Assembly (NCBI RefSeq): GCF_900496995.4
Contig: NC_044019.1
Location: 1,674,001-1,738,000 of the forward strand
Origin: Aquila chrysaetos chrysaetos
Taxonomy: Eukaryota > Chordata > Aves > Accipitriformes > Accipitridae
Direction of reading: 5' to 3'
DNA: 64,000 bases
Shown here: positions 14,501 to 23,960 of the stretch, in pieces
How the letters are laid out: every line of letters starts with the position of its first letter
Position numbering within the stretch: the stretch's first letter is position 1
The notes under the pieces: model-generated
Told to the model about the DNA's origin: nothing
What the model saw: only the letters and a program-made list of their open reading frames with translations
Database searches by the model: none
Made by a program: the position numbers and the translations under genes

Positions 14501-17500
14501 GCCGCTGAGCACTGGTCAAGCCACCAAGCTGCAAAAGCATCTCACAGCCCCAGAAATGGAGGAAGAGGTGCTCTGGAGCCAGGCCAGCGTGTCCACGGTG
14601 CCTCGCTCGGTGCTGTCCCATGGAGAAGCCTCACCTGGGGTCCATCTCCTGGAGGAGAAGGGCTGTTGGTTTGACTCACAAGCCACATGCCAAAAAGCAA
14701 CCCAAGCTGGCTTTTCTGAACCTACCCTTTAAGAACTGCTTTTTACTTCTAACAAAGAAAAAAATTCATTTAAAAACATCTAATTAAACAGTAAGTCATG
14801 ACAAGGTACATGAAACTTGGAGATAACACATGCCTGGGAGGCACCAGGGAGGTTGAGACAAAGCCCAGCGCCTTCACCGGTACCCGCGTGTGTTATCTCA
14901 CATGAACACACACCTGGTTTTATCCTGGTGCAATTATAGGACATTAAAAATATAATTTTAATGGAGGAATGGTGATCTGGATGCAGTTCAGAGTAAAAAC
15001 TTTCTTTTAAGTTTCACTGTTTGATTAGTAGGTGTTCCTGCCGCGCACGCATGTGTGCGTGAGGGAGAAGCGCCCGGATCGGGAGGTGTGACTGTGTTTT
15101 GATGAACGCTGTATCTCGTGGTGTGTGCGAGGGCTTGTCTAAACTTTAAAGCCTTTGTGAGCAGCACTAAGGCAGCAAAGCCTCCAGTCAAGACCCGGCT
15201 TGTCCCAGGTGAGCCCCTTTTCCCACTCAGGCAAACTACCGCAGCAGATAAAGCTGCCGAAAGCCGGGAGGGCTCTGCCAGCCGAGCTCAGCACCCTGCA
15301 GCTGACTGGAGTCCAAGCACCTCCGCCCACGTCTGTGGACAGTCTTATAAAAGACGTGTCTTCGCAGCCCCGGGTGTTTTACAGGATGACCTCATTTATT
15401 ACCTTGCCCGTCACAGGAAATGATGTTTATCTAATCTACCATTCTTTCAGGATTTTTTTTCTGCCACATCTGGCTTCATGCGGCATTTCTTACAGCTCAA
15501 TCCCTCTCTGCGCTGAAACAAAGGAGAAATGGCACCGCTGCCGCCACGCCAGCACCCCGGTCCCACCGGCAGTCCCGCACGCGAAGCCCACGGGGAAGAT
15601 TTTGCTTCAAAACCTGGAGCTCGCGTGCGGTGGCGAGTGGATCTAAGGATCTCGGTCTTAATCTCCCTCCTCTGCTGCATTCTTTAGTAGTGACAGCTAC
15701 TTCTTGCAATATTTCTAAAAGTGGGCTCGGAGCACTCTGAGGCACAGCTTTCCATCCGTCTGTCCAGCATCCAGCCAAACAGGTCCACATTCCTGAGCAG
15801 AAACGCTAGCACTGCCACTCGGGAGCAGCTGAAAAGCCTCGGATGGAAATTTAAGCAAGTCACAAACACGCGGGAGAGCACAGCGGCCAAATCCTGCTGC
15901 CTCAATGCGAAGCCAGGGGAGTTCAGTCCCCACCAGCCATCCAGCACCCATGTGCCATGCACGCCTGGGTGCCAGCATGAGCCCACACTGGGTACACCCT
16001 GCTCCGTCTGTACTCCGGCTTGTAAAATGCTGTAGCCAAAACGCTTGCCCGCGAGCGGGGTGTGCAGGCCCCTGCGGTTCTTGCCGCTCCCGCTGCTCTC
16101 AGGGCCCCGTCTCACCCCGGCCCACCGCCGGCAGGACCCCCGGCTGCTCCTGCACCCCAGCCTGCACCCCCACGTTCTGGGTGCCAGGGAAAGAGATTTG
16201 TATTTTTTTCTTTGTAATAAAAAGGCTCTATCAGAAGCTTTCCACTGATCCTGAAAGGATGTCAAAGCAGTAAAACCCCTCCTTATTTTACGACCAAGCT
16301 GCAGGATTTTTTGCTACCGAGTGCAACGGCATAGTGCTTGATTTCATAAACAGAAAATCACACTCTCCTTGCCCAGCCGAGGGAAGAACCCGCAGCAGGA
16401 GCAACGGCTGCTCGGTGGGTCTCCAGCCGTTTGTCTGGGGGGTTCCAGGTCCAGATGTGAGTAGCTGTCCCGGGCATCCAAACACCAGGGCAGCAGGTGA
16501 ACAGGGCAGAAAATGCCTGTAGCTGCTGTAGCCTAAAGCAGCCAAAGCCCTTGACTAAACTTTTTCGGAATTAATTTTACTGTTCTCAAGCCAAATATCT
16601 TCCTGGTCTTATATAAATGCTTGGGAGGAAAAAGAAAAAAAAAAAAACCACCGAACAAATAAAACAACAACAACCAAAAAAAAAAAAAAGGCACAGAAAC
16701 CCATTTCTGAAATACTTTTGAAAAAGAGGGAGAAGGAACAAACATGAATATAAAAGATATTCCTAAAAGCTCTGCTGCCCAATCCAAGATTTTATCCATT
16801 AAATTCCCAAACTAAATATATCCCCTATCTATCACGTCAGTATGGGGGGAAGCTCATCCTCCGTTTCTCAGTGCTATTCACAAGTGAAATCCCAGCTCTA
16901 CCTCCATCACACACACCATCCCTGCAGCCGAACCGGACCCCCCCCCCCGCTTCTGTTCCCCCCCCCCCCCGGGACCCTCGCATCGCCCGGCGGCTGCTCC
17001 TCCAGCCTGAGGGCCGCCCCCGGGAATAACGAACCGGAGCCAGTCCCGACAGCCACGGTGGAAATTGAGCTCTGAACGCCTGTTTTCAGCCCGAATTTGC
17101 CTCCCGGTGCTGTCCCCGCCGGTGGGACCCGGCTCCCCCCCGCTCCTCGCCCGCCTTGCGGGAGCCGCTCAGCCCCCGCCGGGGCTGCGGGACGGGGACT
17201 CAGGGGCCGCCCCCCCCCCCCCCGTAATGCTAAAACCGTTAAAGTTTATTTAAGAAGAAAAGGGGGGAAAAGCAAACCCGCAGCCGGGGTTACTCGGGCA
17301 CGGGGCTGCGGGGGCCCGTTCATGCGGGGGGGGACGGGACACATCTGCAATTACAGCCCCTGCGATGGGGACGGGCCCCGGGCCCCCCCCGGGGATGCGG
17401 GAGGTGACAGGCTGCGGGGGGCACCGCCGGGGGCTGCGGGCGCTCCCCCCCCCCCTCCCCGTTTCGTGCTATTTTTGACTGGGGGTCCCTGCGCTTGGCT

Positions 17501-20500
17501 TGAATTAAAAGCTCCTCCAAGTACAGGAGTTAAAAGGTGGCTTTAGGGATTTGGGGCAGGTGATTAATATTTTGTTGAAGCAGGACAACAGTATCTCGGC
17601 AACTAATTAAGGAGAGATTTATCTGTTTTCACATGCACAGATTTATATCAGGTTTCTGTCCGAGGGCCATACCGTGAGGAATTCAAGGATTAATCACCCC
17701 CGGTGCGGTATTTGAGATCTCGGCGCGATTTATGACAAAACTGCGCTTTTTAACGTTTACCCTCACTCCCCACGGAGAGAGGCACCCCGAGAAACCCCCG
17801 CTGTCCAGCTGCACACCCCCTCGACTTCACTGCCTGCCTGGAAAGCGCTCGGGATTTGTCTCTGAAATTTTAATTTTTTTTTTTTTTTTTTTTTTTTTTT
17901 CCTAGGGTGTAATTCGTTCCGGCCGCGGGGTCCGGGGCTTCGCCTCGGGCTCACCTCTCCCCCCCGTCGTGCTCAAAGCAGACAGAACCAGCGAAGTCAG
18001 AACGACCCCATATTACAGATGTTTTCAAAAAATTAAATAAAGCAGACTGCACAGTAACTAATTCGCCCGGTTCGAGCGGAGGACAGCCCCAGCGCCCAGT
18101 TCTTCCCCCGACGCGGGGCAAACCGCCCGGTTACTCGGGGACCCGCATGGCATCGACCACCGCTCCCGGCTGCCGCCCGGGACCCGGTCCGGGGATCCGG
18201 GACCCCCCCCACCCCAGCCCGGCTACAGCTTCCATAATTCCCCAGCTTGCTTTTGAGCCGAACTCGCCCCTTTCGGGACATCTCTTCCAGGGCCGCCCCG
18301 CAGAGAAGGGCGAGCGCGGCCATCGAAATACGGGCGAACGGGGACCGGGAGGCCGCCGAAGCCCGCTCCGAGCCCCCGGCACCGGTGCAGGATGCGGCCC
18401 CGCGGTGCAACCGCCGCCTCTGCCCCGGGAGGGAACCGCGGTCCCGGGCGGCCCCCGGTGCAAGACCCCCCCTCCCCGCGCCTCCGTCCCGGCCGGTGCC
18501 GAGGTCACTGGTGGCCGCTTTGGGGGGGGGGGGGGGGCGCCGCCCTCGTCCGTGTGTCCCCCCCCCCCCCCCCCAACACGCACTTTGCTTTGGATTTATC
18601 GATTTCTCAGCTGCTCCAGCAAACTCGGGGCTTCGAGCTGCCGAGCGGAGACGGGGCCACCCGGGCAGCGCATCGCCCTCACGGCTGCGGGCAAAGCCGG
18701 TGATTCCCCAAAACGTACTTGGCGTCTTTATTCCAAAGACAGGAGGGAAAAAAACAAGAGAACCGGAGTGGGAAGAGCAAGGGGCCGTAGGCGCAGGCGA
18801 CCTGCGTCCACAGGCCCCGTTTTTCAGCCAGGGTTCTTTTCTTTTTTGCTTTTCTTTCTTTTATTTTTTTCCCCGAAGGAGAGACTAGAGGATCTCCGGG
18901 CACAAATCTGGCACTAAACAACAACAAATCCTCCCGACGGGAGACGAAAATTTCTAAGTAATGGCGCGTTTTGAAAAAAAAAAGGAGGAAAAAAATTTTT
19001 TTAAAAAACGCAAAACAAAAAAAACCCCACCCCAACCAAACCACCGTAACTTCAGCCGAACTTCCAGACAAATATTCTGGCTGCAGAGGGGTTTGTGAAG
19101 GTACCTCGAGTGCTGCTGGCACACAGCGAACAGCGAAGGCGCGGCCGGAGCTCCTGCCCAGCCAGAGCGCACACGCATCCCGCAGCTTGTTGCAACCATT
19201 TCTCATGCAAGGATATTTAATGAAACGCCTCTCGTGTTCTAATTAAAGCTAAAATAATTACGCTCATTAATGCTCCACTGAAATGCCGCGTGTAATAAAG
19301 CTGTGTTCTTAGAATGACAATTTTCATGGAAAAGGGGGCTGTAACGCACCGTGAACGCTGCTCCCCCCCCCGTGTAACGACCGCCACCGCCTATGGCGGC
19401 AGGGGAAGAGCCGCACCATCGGGATATTTTTCCCGAATTGCCGGAGCTGGGCAGTTACCGGGGCTTCGGCTGCTGCCGGGCCGCCGGGAAACGTCCCCCG
19501 AGCCGGGACCGGGGCCGGCACCGGAGCTCGCTGCAGCCCCGAAAGCAGCCGACGACCTAAAATCTCCCGGTTTTAGCGGCGTTTTGCCCGGGCCCGGGCC
19601 GGCCGGAGCCAGCCCCCCCCCTCCGCCCCTGGGGTTCTCGGCGTTTCACCCAACAACCCCGCACCCCGCTGGGCTGCGGGCTCCGGCCCGGCCCGGCCCG
19701 CCTTCACCCCCCGGCGAGCCCGCACGGACGGCTGCGGTCTCGTTTGCCCGACCGTACCGCGGAGCAGCAGCTAAACACGTCCTTTCCATGGGCATATTTT
19801 TGTTTAAAAAAAAAATAATCGCGGGGAGAAGCCAAGAGCAGCGCTTGAATATAGCACCGGCGTTATCGCCCCGAGCGGCCGCACGATCGGCTCACGTCCT
19901 GTCCCCCCCCGCTCCCGTCAATGCCCCGGTAAAGTTTTTTATTCGAAAAATATTTTACGGAGTTAAGCTGTTCTAACCACGGGGATTTGTTTGGAAGCGG
20001 AGGAGCTGTTTAGCAGGTGGGGGAGAATCGGCGGTTGAATTAGGAGAGGCGGCGGGGGACCCCGGGGGCCGTGCGGGGCCCCTGCCCGCAGCCCCGCTTC
20101 CCCGCTCCGGCCCCGGGAGGGAACGGCTGTGGCCTCCCCGCCGCTCCCCGGGGCAAAGCCCCGTTTCTGGAGCCGCAGACGGGGAGTCCCCGCGGGCCCG
20201 GCTTGCTGCCGAGGCGGGGGGCGACCGGCGGCTGCGGCTGCCCGGGGGTCTGCGGGATGGCCCCGGGATGCCCCGGTTCCTACGGCCGCGCCATCTCCTC
20301 GCCCCCGTTAAACGCGTTCTTCCCCCCCCCCACTCCCCGGTACGAGCCCCGCCGAGCGGGCCCGCTCCGCCGTGGCCCAGCGCTTTCCCCGCCCGAGGCG
20401 GTGCGCGGCCCGGGCTGCCTCCCCCGCCGCCGGGCTCAGGGCTCCGGCCCGGGGCGGCGGGACCGGGAGCGGTGGAAGCTGCCGCCGAGCCCCGCCGGGG

Positions 20501-21896
20501 CAGCCCCGGGGCTTCCCACGCAAACCGTCCGCGGCAGCCGGCGGGGTGGGCCCCCGGGGCTCCCCGATAGCCGGGTCCGCCTGTCCCGGGCCCCTCGGTC
20601 CCCGGTACCGGGAAGGAGCGGCGGCGCCGGTACCGCCCGAGGGAGCCCAGCGGGCCGGCGGGCGGACGGACGCGGTGGCCCGCCGGGACCCGCCGCTTTC
20701 GTTTTCAGCCTCGCCGGGGACGGCAGCGAGCCCTTCCCGACGGGAGGGGAGCGGCCCCGCGGGGCGGCTGTCGCGGTGTGTGTGGGGAAACCCGACGCGG
20801 GGGAGCCCCGAGGGCAGGAGCGGGGTGCGGAGCCCGGCCCGGTGCCGCGTCCCGCGGTGCCGCCGCGCTCTTACCTTTCTTGATCACGGACTGATCGAGC
20901 AGGTTCATCCCGCCGTCGTCCACGGCCTGAAAGCACCGAAGCAAGAGCCGTCAGCTCCCGGTGGGGACGGGCACCGGCCCCTCGGGGCGTGGGGGACAGA
21001 CAGCGCGGCCGGGGCCCCGTCGACCCGCTGCCGCCGGCCGGGAGGGATCGCTCGGGCACGGACGAGCCCGGGTAACGGGGTTCCCGGTCCGGCGGCCCTC
21101 CTTGCCCGGGGGTACACGGAGACCGCGGGGCCCGACCCGGCCCGGCCGCGACGCCCTCGCCTCGGCCCGGGGCGCAGAGGCGGCGGGATGGGTCCCCCCC
21201 CGTGCCGCTCCCTTGTCGTGTGTGTGTGTGTGTGTGTGTCCCCGTCCCCGGGCACCCTCCCCGGCCTCCCCCCGTCCCCCGGTACCTGGATGTCCTCGAT
21301 GCCGTGGTGGCCGAGGCCGTGGAGGCCCAGCGGGCCGTCGGCGAGGCCGTGTCCGCCGTCGGGCAGCCCGTGGAGCAGGCGGGGCACGGCGGAGTATTCG
21401 CGGCGGGGGTCGAGCCCCAGGGCGCGGTGGGTCTGCGAGAGCAGCCCCGCGTCGTCCTGCCGGCCGCGCTGCGGGGGCCAGGCGGGCTGCTGGTGCTGGT
21501 GCAGGGGGCTGAGAGCCGCGTACGGGTCCCCCAGGTGCGGGTAAGCGGGCTCCTGGCCCTGCGGGTAGGGCAGCGGCGGCTGCGGGTACGGCGGGGGGAA
21601 GTAGGGCGGCTGGAAGTCGGCGGCGGGCGTGTGGCAGAGCGGCGGGGCCGAGCCGTAGGGCGCCTGGTTGAGAGCGGGCAGCTGCGGCAGGCGGGCCCCG
21701 GCCGGCGCCCCGGGCAGCCCCTCGGCGCGGTCCTGCGGCGGCGGGAGACGGGCGGCGGTGAGGCGGGGAGCGGACCCCCGGCCCCCCTACCCACCCCCCC
21801 CACCCGGCCCCCCCCCACCCCCCCCAACCGCCCCGGCCCGGCCCCGCCCGCGCCCCGGCCCGCACTCACCATGCCCGGGTAGCTGTGCACTAGCAT
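2382..21896 (-). CDS. TFAP2E: TFAP2E, transcription factor AP-2 epsilon (exons 1-5, 3' part outside window)
   Basis: Sequence-specific nuclear transcription factor of the AP-2 family, which binds GCC-N3-GGC type sites as a dimer. I joined minus-strand exons 21870-21896, 21286-21732, 20875-20926, 2780-3008 and 2382-2500. All joins are GT-AG and keep one frame of 291 codons plus one base. The N-terminus MLVHSYPGM is typical of the family. Residues 10-158 are a Pro/Gln/Tyr-rich transactivation region with the family PY motif (PPPY at 55-58). Residues 159-175 hold the LLDQSVIKK segment. Residues about 207-291 are the basic DNA-binding region ([37 protein letters not shown]) leading into the helix-span-helix. 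Usual length is about 440 residues, so roughly 150 residues (exons 6-7) are missing to the left. The epsilon assignment, rather than alpha, beta or gamma, rests mainly on the neighbours NCDN and KIAA0319L and on the short N-terminus. Confidence 0.94.
2780..3008 (-). CDS. TFAP2E: TFAP2E exon 4, DNA-binding domain
   Basis: The exon is 229 nt with a TCTCCCAG acceptor and a GTAAGC donor. It completes V176 and encodes PIPSK through VLRR. The core [20 protein letters not shown] and the following [19 protein letters not shown] are nearly invariant AP-2 DNA-binding sequence. Confidence 0.97.
5475..5600 (-). repeat. MIR-like tRNA-derived SINE remnant
   Basis: Read on the minus strand, this has a tRNA-like head (TAATGGATGAAGCACTG, then GGACTCAAGAGACC). 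A core similar to CTGCC-CTAACCTCTGCGTGATGCTGG follows, and then a CTCTGTGTGCC tail. This is the order of the amniote MIR family. It is strongly diverged. Confidence 0.6.
7755..7885 (-). repeat. MIR SINE remnant
   Basis: The plus strand shows the reverse complement of the MIR core: GGGGAAAATCGAGGCACAGA, then AAGTTAAATGATTTACCAAAG and a diverged head. This corresponds to the usual GGGGAAACTGAGGCACAGAG and AAGTGACTTGCCCAAG segments. Confidence 0.7.
8650..8795 (+). repeat. MIR SINE remnant (core and 3' end)
   Basis: The segment CACTGGGCAGGTCACCTCCC is followed by TCCCCATCAATAAAATGGAG, ATAATATCTACCT and a GATTAAA-like end. These match the order and spacing of the MIR core and 3' region. Confidence 0.75.
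10960..11110. promoter_or_regulatory. AT-rich block with POU octamer motifs (candidate enhancer)
   Basis: It contains a perfect octamer ATGCAAAT (11034-11041) and a variant TATGCAAA (10999-11006), plus TTAAT words. It lies in TFAP2E intron 3. The enhancer role is inference from motif content and sequence character only. Confidence 0.3.
13862..13922 (+). repeat. MIR-like SINE head
   Basis: TAGCTTAGTGGTTAGGGTGC then TAGTCTAGGACTTCAGAGAA matches the tRNA-derived 5' end of MIR-type SINEs (A-box-like AGTGGTTAG, then GGACT-GAGA). It is not a functional tRNA: no cloverleaf or intact B box can be formed. Confidence 0.55.
17560..17760. promoter_or_regulatory. AT-rich homeodomain-motif island inside the CpG island
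   Basis: It holds GTGATTAATATT, AACTAATTAAGG, AGGATTAATCA (a bicoid/OTX-like palindromic core) and GATTTATGAC. It is unique sequence surrounded by GC-rich DNA. A conserved enhancer is plausible but unproven. Confidence 0.4.
17874..17900 (+). repeat. Poly-T tract (27 T)
   Basis: An uninterrupted run of T (poly-A on the transcribed minus strand) in TFAP2E intron 3, without a recognisable retroelement attached. Confidence 0.9.
19190..19330. promoter_or_regulatory. AT-rich homeodomain-motif island near TFAP2E exon 3
   Basis: It contains GGATATTTAATGAAA, TTCTAATTAAAGC, AAATAATTACGCTCATTAAT and GTGTAATAAAGC between GC-rich flanks, about 1.5 kb from exon 3. The density of TAAT cores suggests a conserved homeodomain-bound element. 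This is inference. Confidence 0.4.
20875..20926 (-). CDS. TFAP2E: TFAP2E exon 3
   Basis: This is a 52-nt micro-exon encoding [17 protein letters not shown] (residues 159-175) plus one base. It has a TTTCAG acceptor and a GTAAGAG donor. The size and the LLDQSVIKK peptide are shared across AP-2 paralogues. Confidence 0.94.
20927..21285 (-). other. TFAP2E: TFAP2E intron 2 with CA repeat
   Basis: A 359-nt GC-rich intron. A GT/CA dinucleotide run lies at 21218-21239, about 46 nt downstream of the exon 2 donor in the sense direction, where the transcript reads (CA)n. Confidence 0.8.
21218..21239 (+). repeat. (GT)11 microsatellite
   Basis: A perfect GT dinucleotide run in TFAP2E intron 2. It reads as CA in the pre-mRNA. 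Confidence 0.95.
21286..21732 (-). CDS. TFAP2E: TFAP2E exon 2, transactivation domain
   Basis: The exon is 447 nt (149 codons, residues 10-158) with a CCGCCGCAG acceptor and a GTACCGG donor. It encodes the Pro/Gln/Tyr-rich transactivation domain, including the segment [16 protein letters not shown] at 50-65. Its end ([20 protein letters not shown]) resembles the linker of other epsilon proteins. The exon is extremely GC-rich, which opens long spurious frames on both strands. Confidence 0.92.
21870..21896 (-). CDS. TFAP2E: TFAP2E exon 1 (coding part)
   Basis: This exon encodes nine residues, MLVHSYPGM, and then meets a GTGAGTG donor. It ends on a codon boundary (phase 0). The start codon is the first in frame and matches the usual short first coding exon of this paralogue. 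Confidence 0.9.
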
Positions 21897-22060
21897 CTGT
21901 GCGGGCCCGCGGCGAGCCCCGGGCGGGCCGGGCCCCGGGGGTGCCCCCGTCTCCGCCCCTCTATCCCGCCGGAGCGGCGTCTCCCATCGCCCGCCCGCTC
22001 CTCTGCGCCGGCCCCGACTCCATGCACGCCAGTTATAGCGGCGGGGGCGCGCCCGCCGCG
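21897..22060 (-). promoter_or_regulatory. TFAP2E: TFAP2E 5' UTR and core promoter region
   Basis: GC-rich DNA immediately upstream of the start codon. A TATA-like CTATAA (minus strand, 22033-22038) would place initiation near 22,000 and give a 5' UTR of about 100 nt. Several GC boxes and GCC-N3-GGC palindromes, possible AP-2 autoregulatory sites, lie around it. The exact start site cannot be read from sequence. Confidence 0.45.
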
Positions 22061-22277
22061 CCGGGAGCGCGCGTCAGAGCGCGGGGACGGGGACGCGCCG
22101 CCCGCTCCCGCGGGGCCCCCGACGGCTCCCGACGGCGGCCGCGGCGGGGCGGCGGCGGGGGGCGGCCGGGGCGGGGGGCCAGGGGCGACCGTCGCCCCCG
22201 GGAGCGCGGCCGGTGCCGCTCCCCGCGCCGTCGGGCGGACCCGCTCCCGCCGCTCCCGTGTCGCACGGTGCCGCACG

Positions 22278-22355
22278 CCCCCCCCCCCCCCCCCCCCCCC
22301 CCCCTCCTCGCCCCGGTACCCGGGACCACCCCCGGCTCCCCCCCCCCCCCCCCCC
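22278..22355 (+). repeat. Two long poly-C tracts (27 C and 18 C)
   Basis: A run of 27 C (22278-22304) and one of 18 C (22338-22355), with a short GC-rich spacer, lie about 0.4 kb upstream of TFAP2E. The minus strand is G-rich and could form G-quadruplexes. Run length may be inexact in an assembly. Confidence 0.85.
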
Positions 22356-22825
22356 GCCCCGGACCCCGCCGCCTGAAAGCCCTGCTGGGGAGCGACCCTC
22401 GCCGCACCGGGGACCGAGCCCCCGAGGGCCCGGAGGGCCCGGGGGAGCGAGCGGGCTGCGGGACCGCGGCGATGCCCTACGGTTCGACTTTATTAGCCCG
22501 AGCAGGGAGCGGGGTCCCCGGCCGTGAGCACAGCGAGGGCCCCGGCGGCAGCTGCCACCTCCGCCCGACGGCGGCCGGAGCGGGGCTCGGGGCCGGTGCT
22601 GCCGGGAGAGCCCGGGGCTGCTCCCCGGGGCTCTTTCCCCTCCTCCGCGGTGGGGAGCGGGGAACCCCAGCCCGGGCCCGGGGAGAGAGAGAAGTGTCTG
22701 GGGGTGCTCCGGGCCTGGCTCCCTGCCCGAGGGGACGGGCGGGAGGGCGGGCGCCGGGTGAGACAGAGCCAGGGGAAACCGGGGAGCAACGACAGGCAGC
22801 GTGCCTGCCTCCCCGCCCTCCCGGC

Positions 22826-22940
22826 CCTCCTCCTCTCCATCCCTCCCTCCTCCTCTCCATTCCTCCCTCCTCCTCCTCTCCATCCCTCCCTCCCTCCTCC
22901 TCTCCATCCCTCCCTCCTCCTCCTCTCCATCCCTCCCTCG
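22826..22940 (+). repeat. CT-rich minisatellite, about 5 copies of a 20-27-bp unit
   Basis: The unit CTCCTCCTCTCCATCCCTCC recurs five times with small indels. It is a pure-strand polypyrimidine tract except for one A per unit. It lies about 1 kb upstream of TFAP2E. Confidence 0.85.
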
Positions 22941-23399
22941 CCCTCTGTTTGGACCCTCCCTCCGGGGCCGGGCGAGGCGGGCCCGCAGCACCGGGTCCCT
23001 GAGCGCGGCACCGGGCACCGGGCACCGGCGGGTCGAGCCGGTCGGACGGGGCGGCCCTGCCATCCCCAATGACCCTCCCCAATCCCCCCCCGCCGGTAAC
23101 CCGCCCACGCAGGCGGCTGCACACGCCCACGCCGGTGCAGTGATGCACCCGCACGGTGATGCACGGGGGTGCACACCCGCACAGGCACCCGCACCCCCCC
23201 GACACACACTCGCCGTACCCGGACACCCCCCACGGACACGGGCGCGCGTTCCCACAGCTCCCACCCACACCGCCCCCCCGGTGGCCCACGGGCTCCGTGA
23301 CCGGGCTCGGGGGCGGCCGTGTCCCCGCGGGGTCCCCGCGGTCTCACCGTGCCACCCGCCGGGAGCTGCCCATTGCTGCGCAGGAGTTTCCATTGGTGG

Positions 23400-23960
23400 C
23401 AGCGTGTAATTTGTGTGCGAGCGGAGAACAAACCCTTTACCCCCAACTGTAATACACCGTGATGTGTGATCGACATTAACAAACACAATCCCACATTGCA
23501 TTTAATTTAATTCCACTCTTCCTGCCCCGAGCTACAGCTCCCTTCATTTTCATTTTTCCTCCGAATTCCCACAACTCAGACCTCTTTGATTTCCAGGTTT
23601 AATTAACAATGCTCATTAAATGAATTTTTATTCATTTCTTTTAATATTACCCTGCCACCTGTCTTTAGGAGGCAAGGGCTGATCATTTATTCTAATGTAT
23701 TTCTATTAAAGATGGTATTTAAGGGAGGGAGGAGGGATGTGCAGAGGTGTAAGGGGCTGATCTATTCAAATCTCTTCATCCCCCTCAAATGCTGTTCAAG
23801 GACGCTGCTCCTGAAAGTTCTGTATTTATTTTCCACCAGATCCGTTTCATTCGCTAGGAAAAATTGGATTGGACATGCTGTATTTTGCAGTTATGTTCCA
23901 GTTCATTCTTAACATCCCTGGCTCATCTAGTCCGTATAATGTCAAGTCTTTATTCGTCTG
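23400..23960. promoter_or_regulatory. AT-rich block upstream of TFAP2E (candidate conserved enhancer)
   Basis: An abrupt change from CpG island to AT-rich unique sequence with many homeodomain-type cores: TTTAATTTAATTCC, GGTTTAATTAACAATGC, CTCATTAAATGAATTT and ATTCATTTCTTTTAATATTA. There are no repeats and no open frame of note. The regulatory role is inferred from composition. Confidence 0.35.

Larger units (their letters stand above)
3009..20874 (-). other. TFAP2E: TFAP2E intron 3 (17.9 kb)
   Basis: This intron contains no coding exon that I can support. Frames of 120-260 codons occur near 3.1-3.9, 5.8-6.5, 12.8-13.7 and 18.1-19.2 kb, but they lack splice or homology support, and most come from GC-rich DNA. 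It holds four MIR-like SINE remnants (about 5.5, 7.8, 8.7 and 13.9 kb), an octamer-containing AT-rich block (about 11.0 kb) and, from about 16.9 kb onward, the CpG island with embedded AT-rich islands. Confidence 0.8.
16900..23400. promoter_or_regulatory. TFAP2E: Large CpG island over the TFAP2E 5' region
   Basis: About 6.5 kb of very GC- and CpG-dense DNA spans the end of intron 3, exons 1-3, the promoter and upstream DNA. Two AT-rich islands (about 17.56-17.76 and 19.19-19.33 kb) interrupt it. Broad islands like this are typical of developmental transcription-factor genes under Polycomb control. That control is inferred here. Confidence 0.75.

Noticed and set aside
20372-21544. 390-codon plus-strand frame over TFAP2E exons 2-3
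   Set aside because: It is antisense to the real exons. Stop codons are rare simply because the DNA is GC-rich.
22074-23501. 475-codon minus-strand frame, and a 444-codon plus-strand frame overlapping it, upstream of TFAP2E
   Set aside because: Both are Pro/Gly/Arg/Ala low-complexity translations of a CpG island and its CT minisatellite, open on both strands at once, with no domain or splice context.
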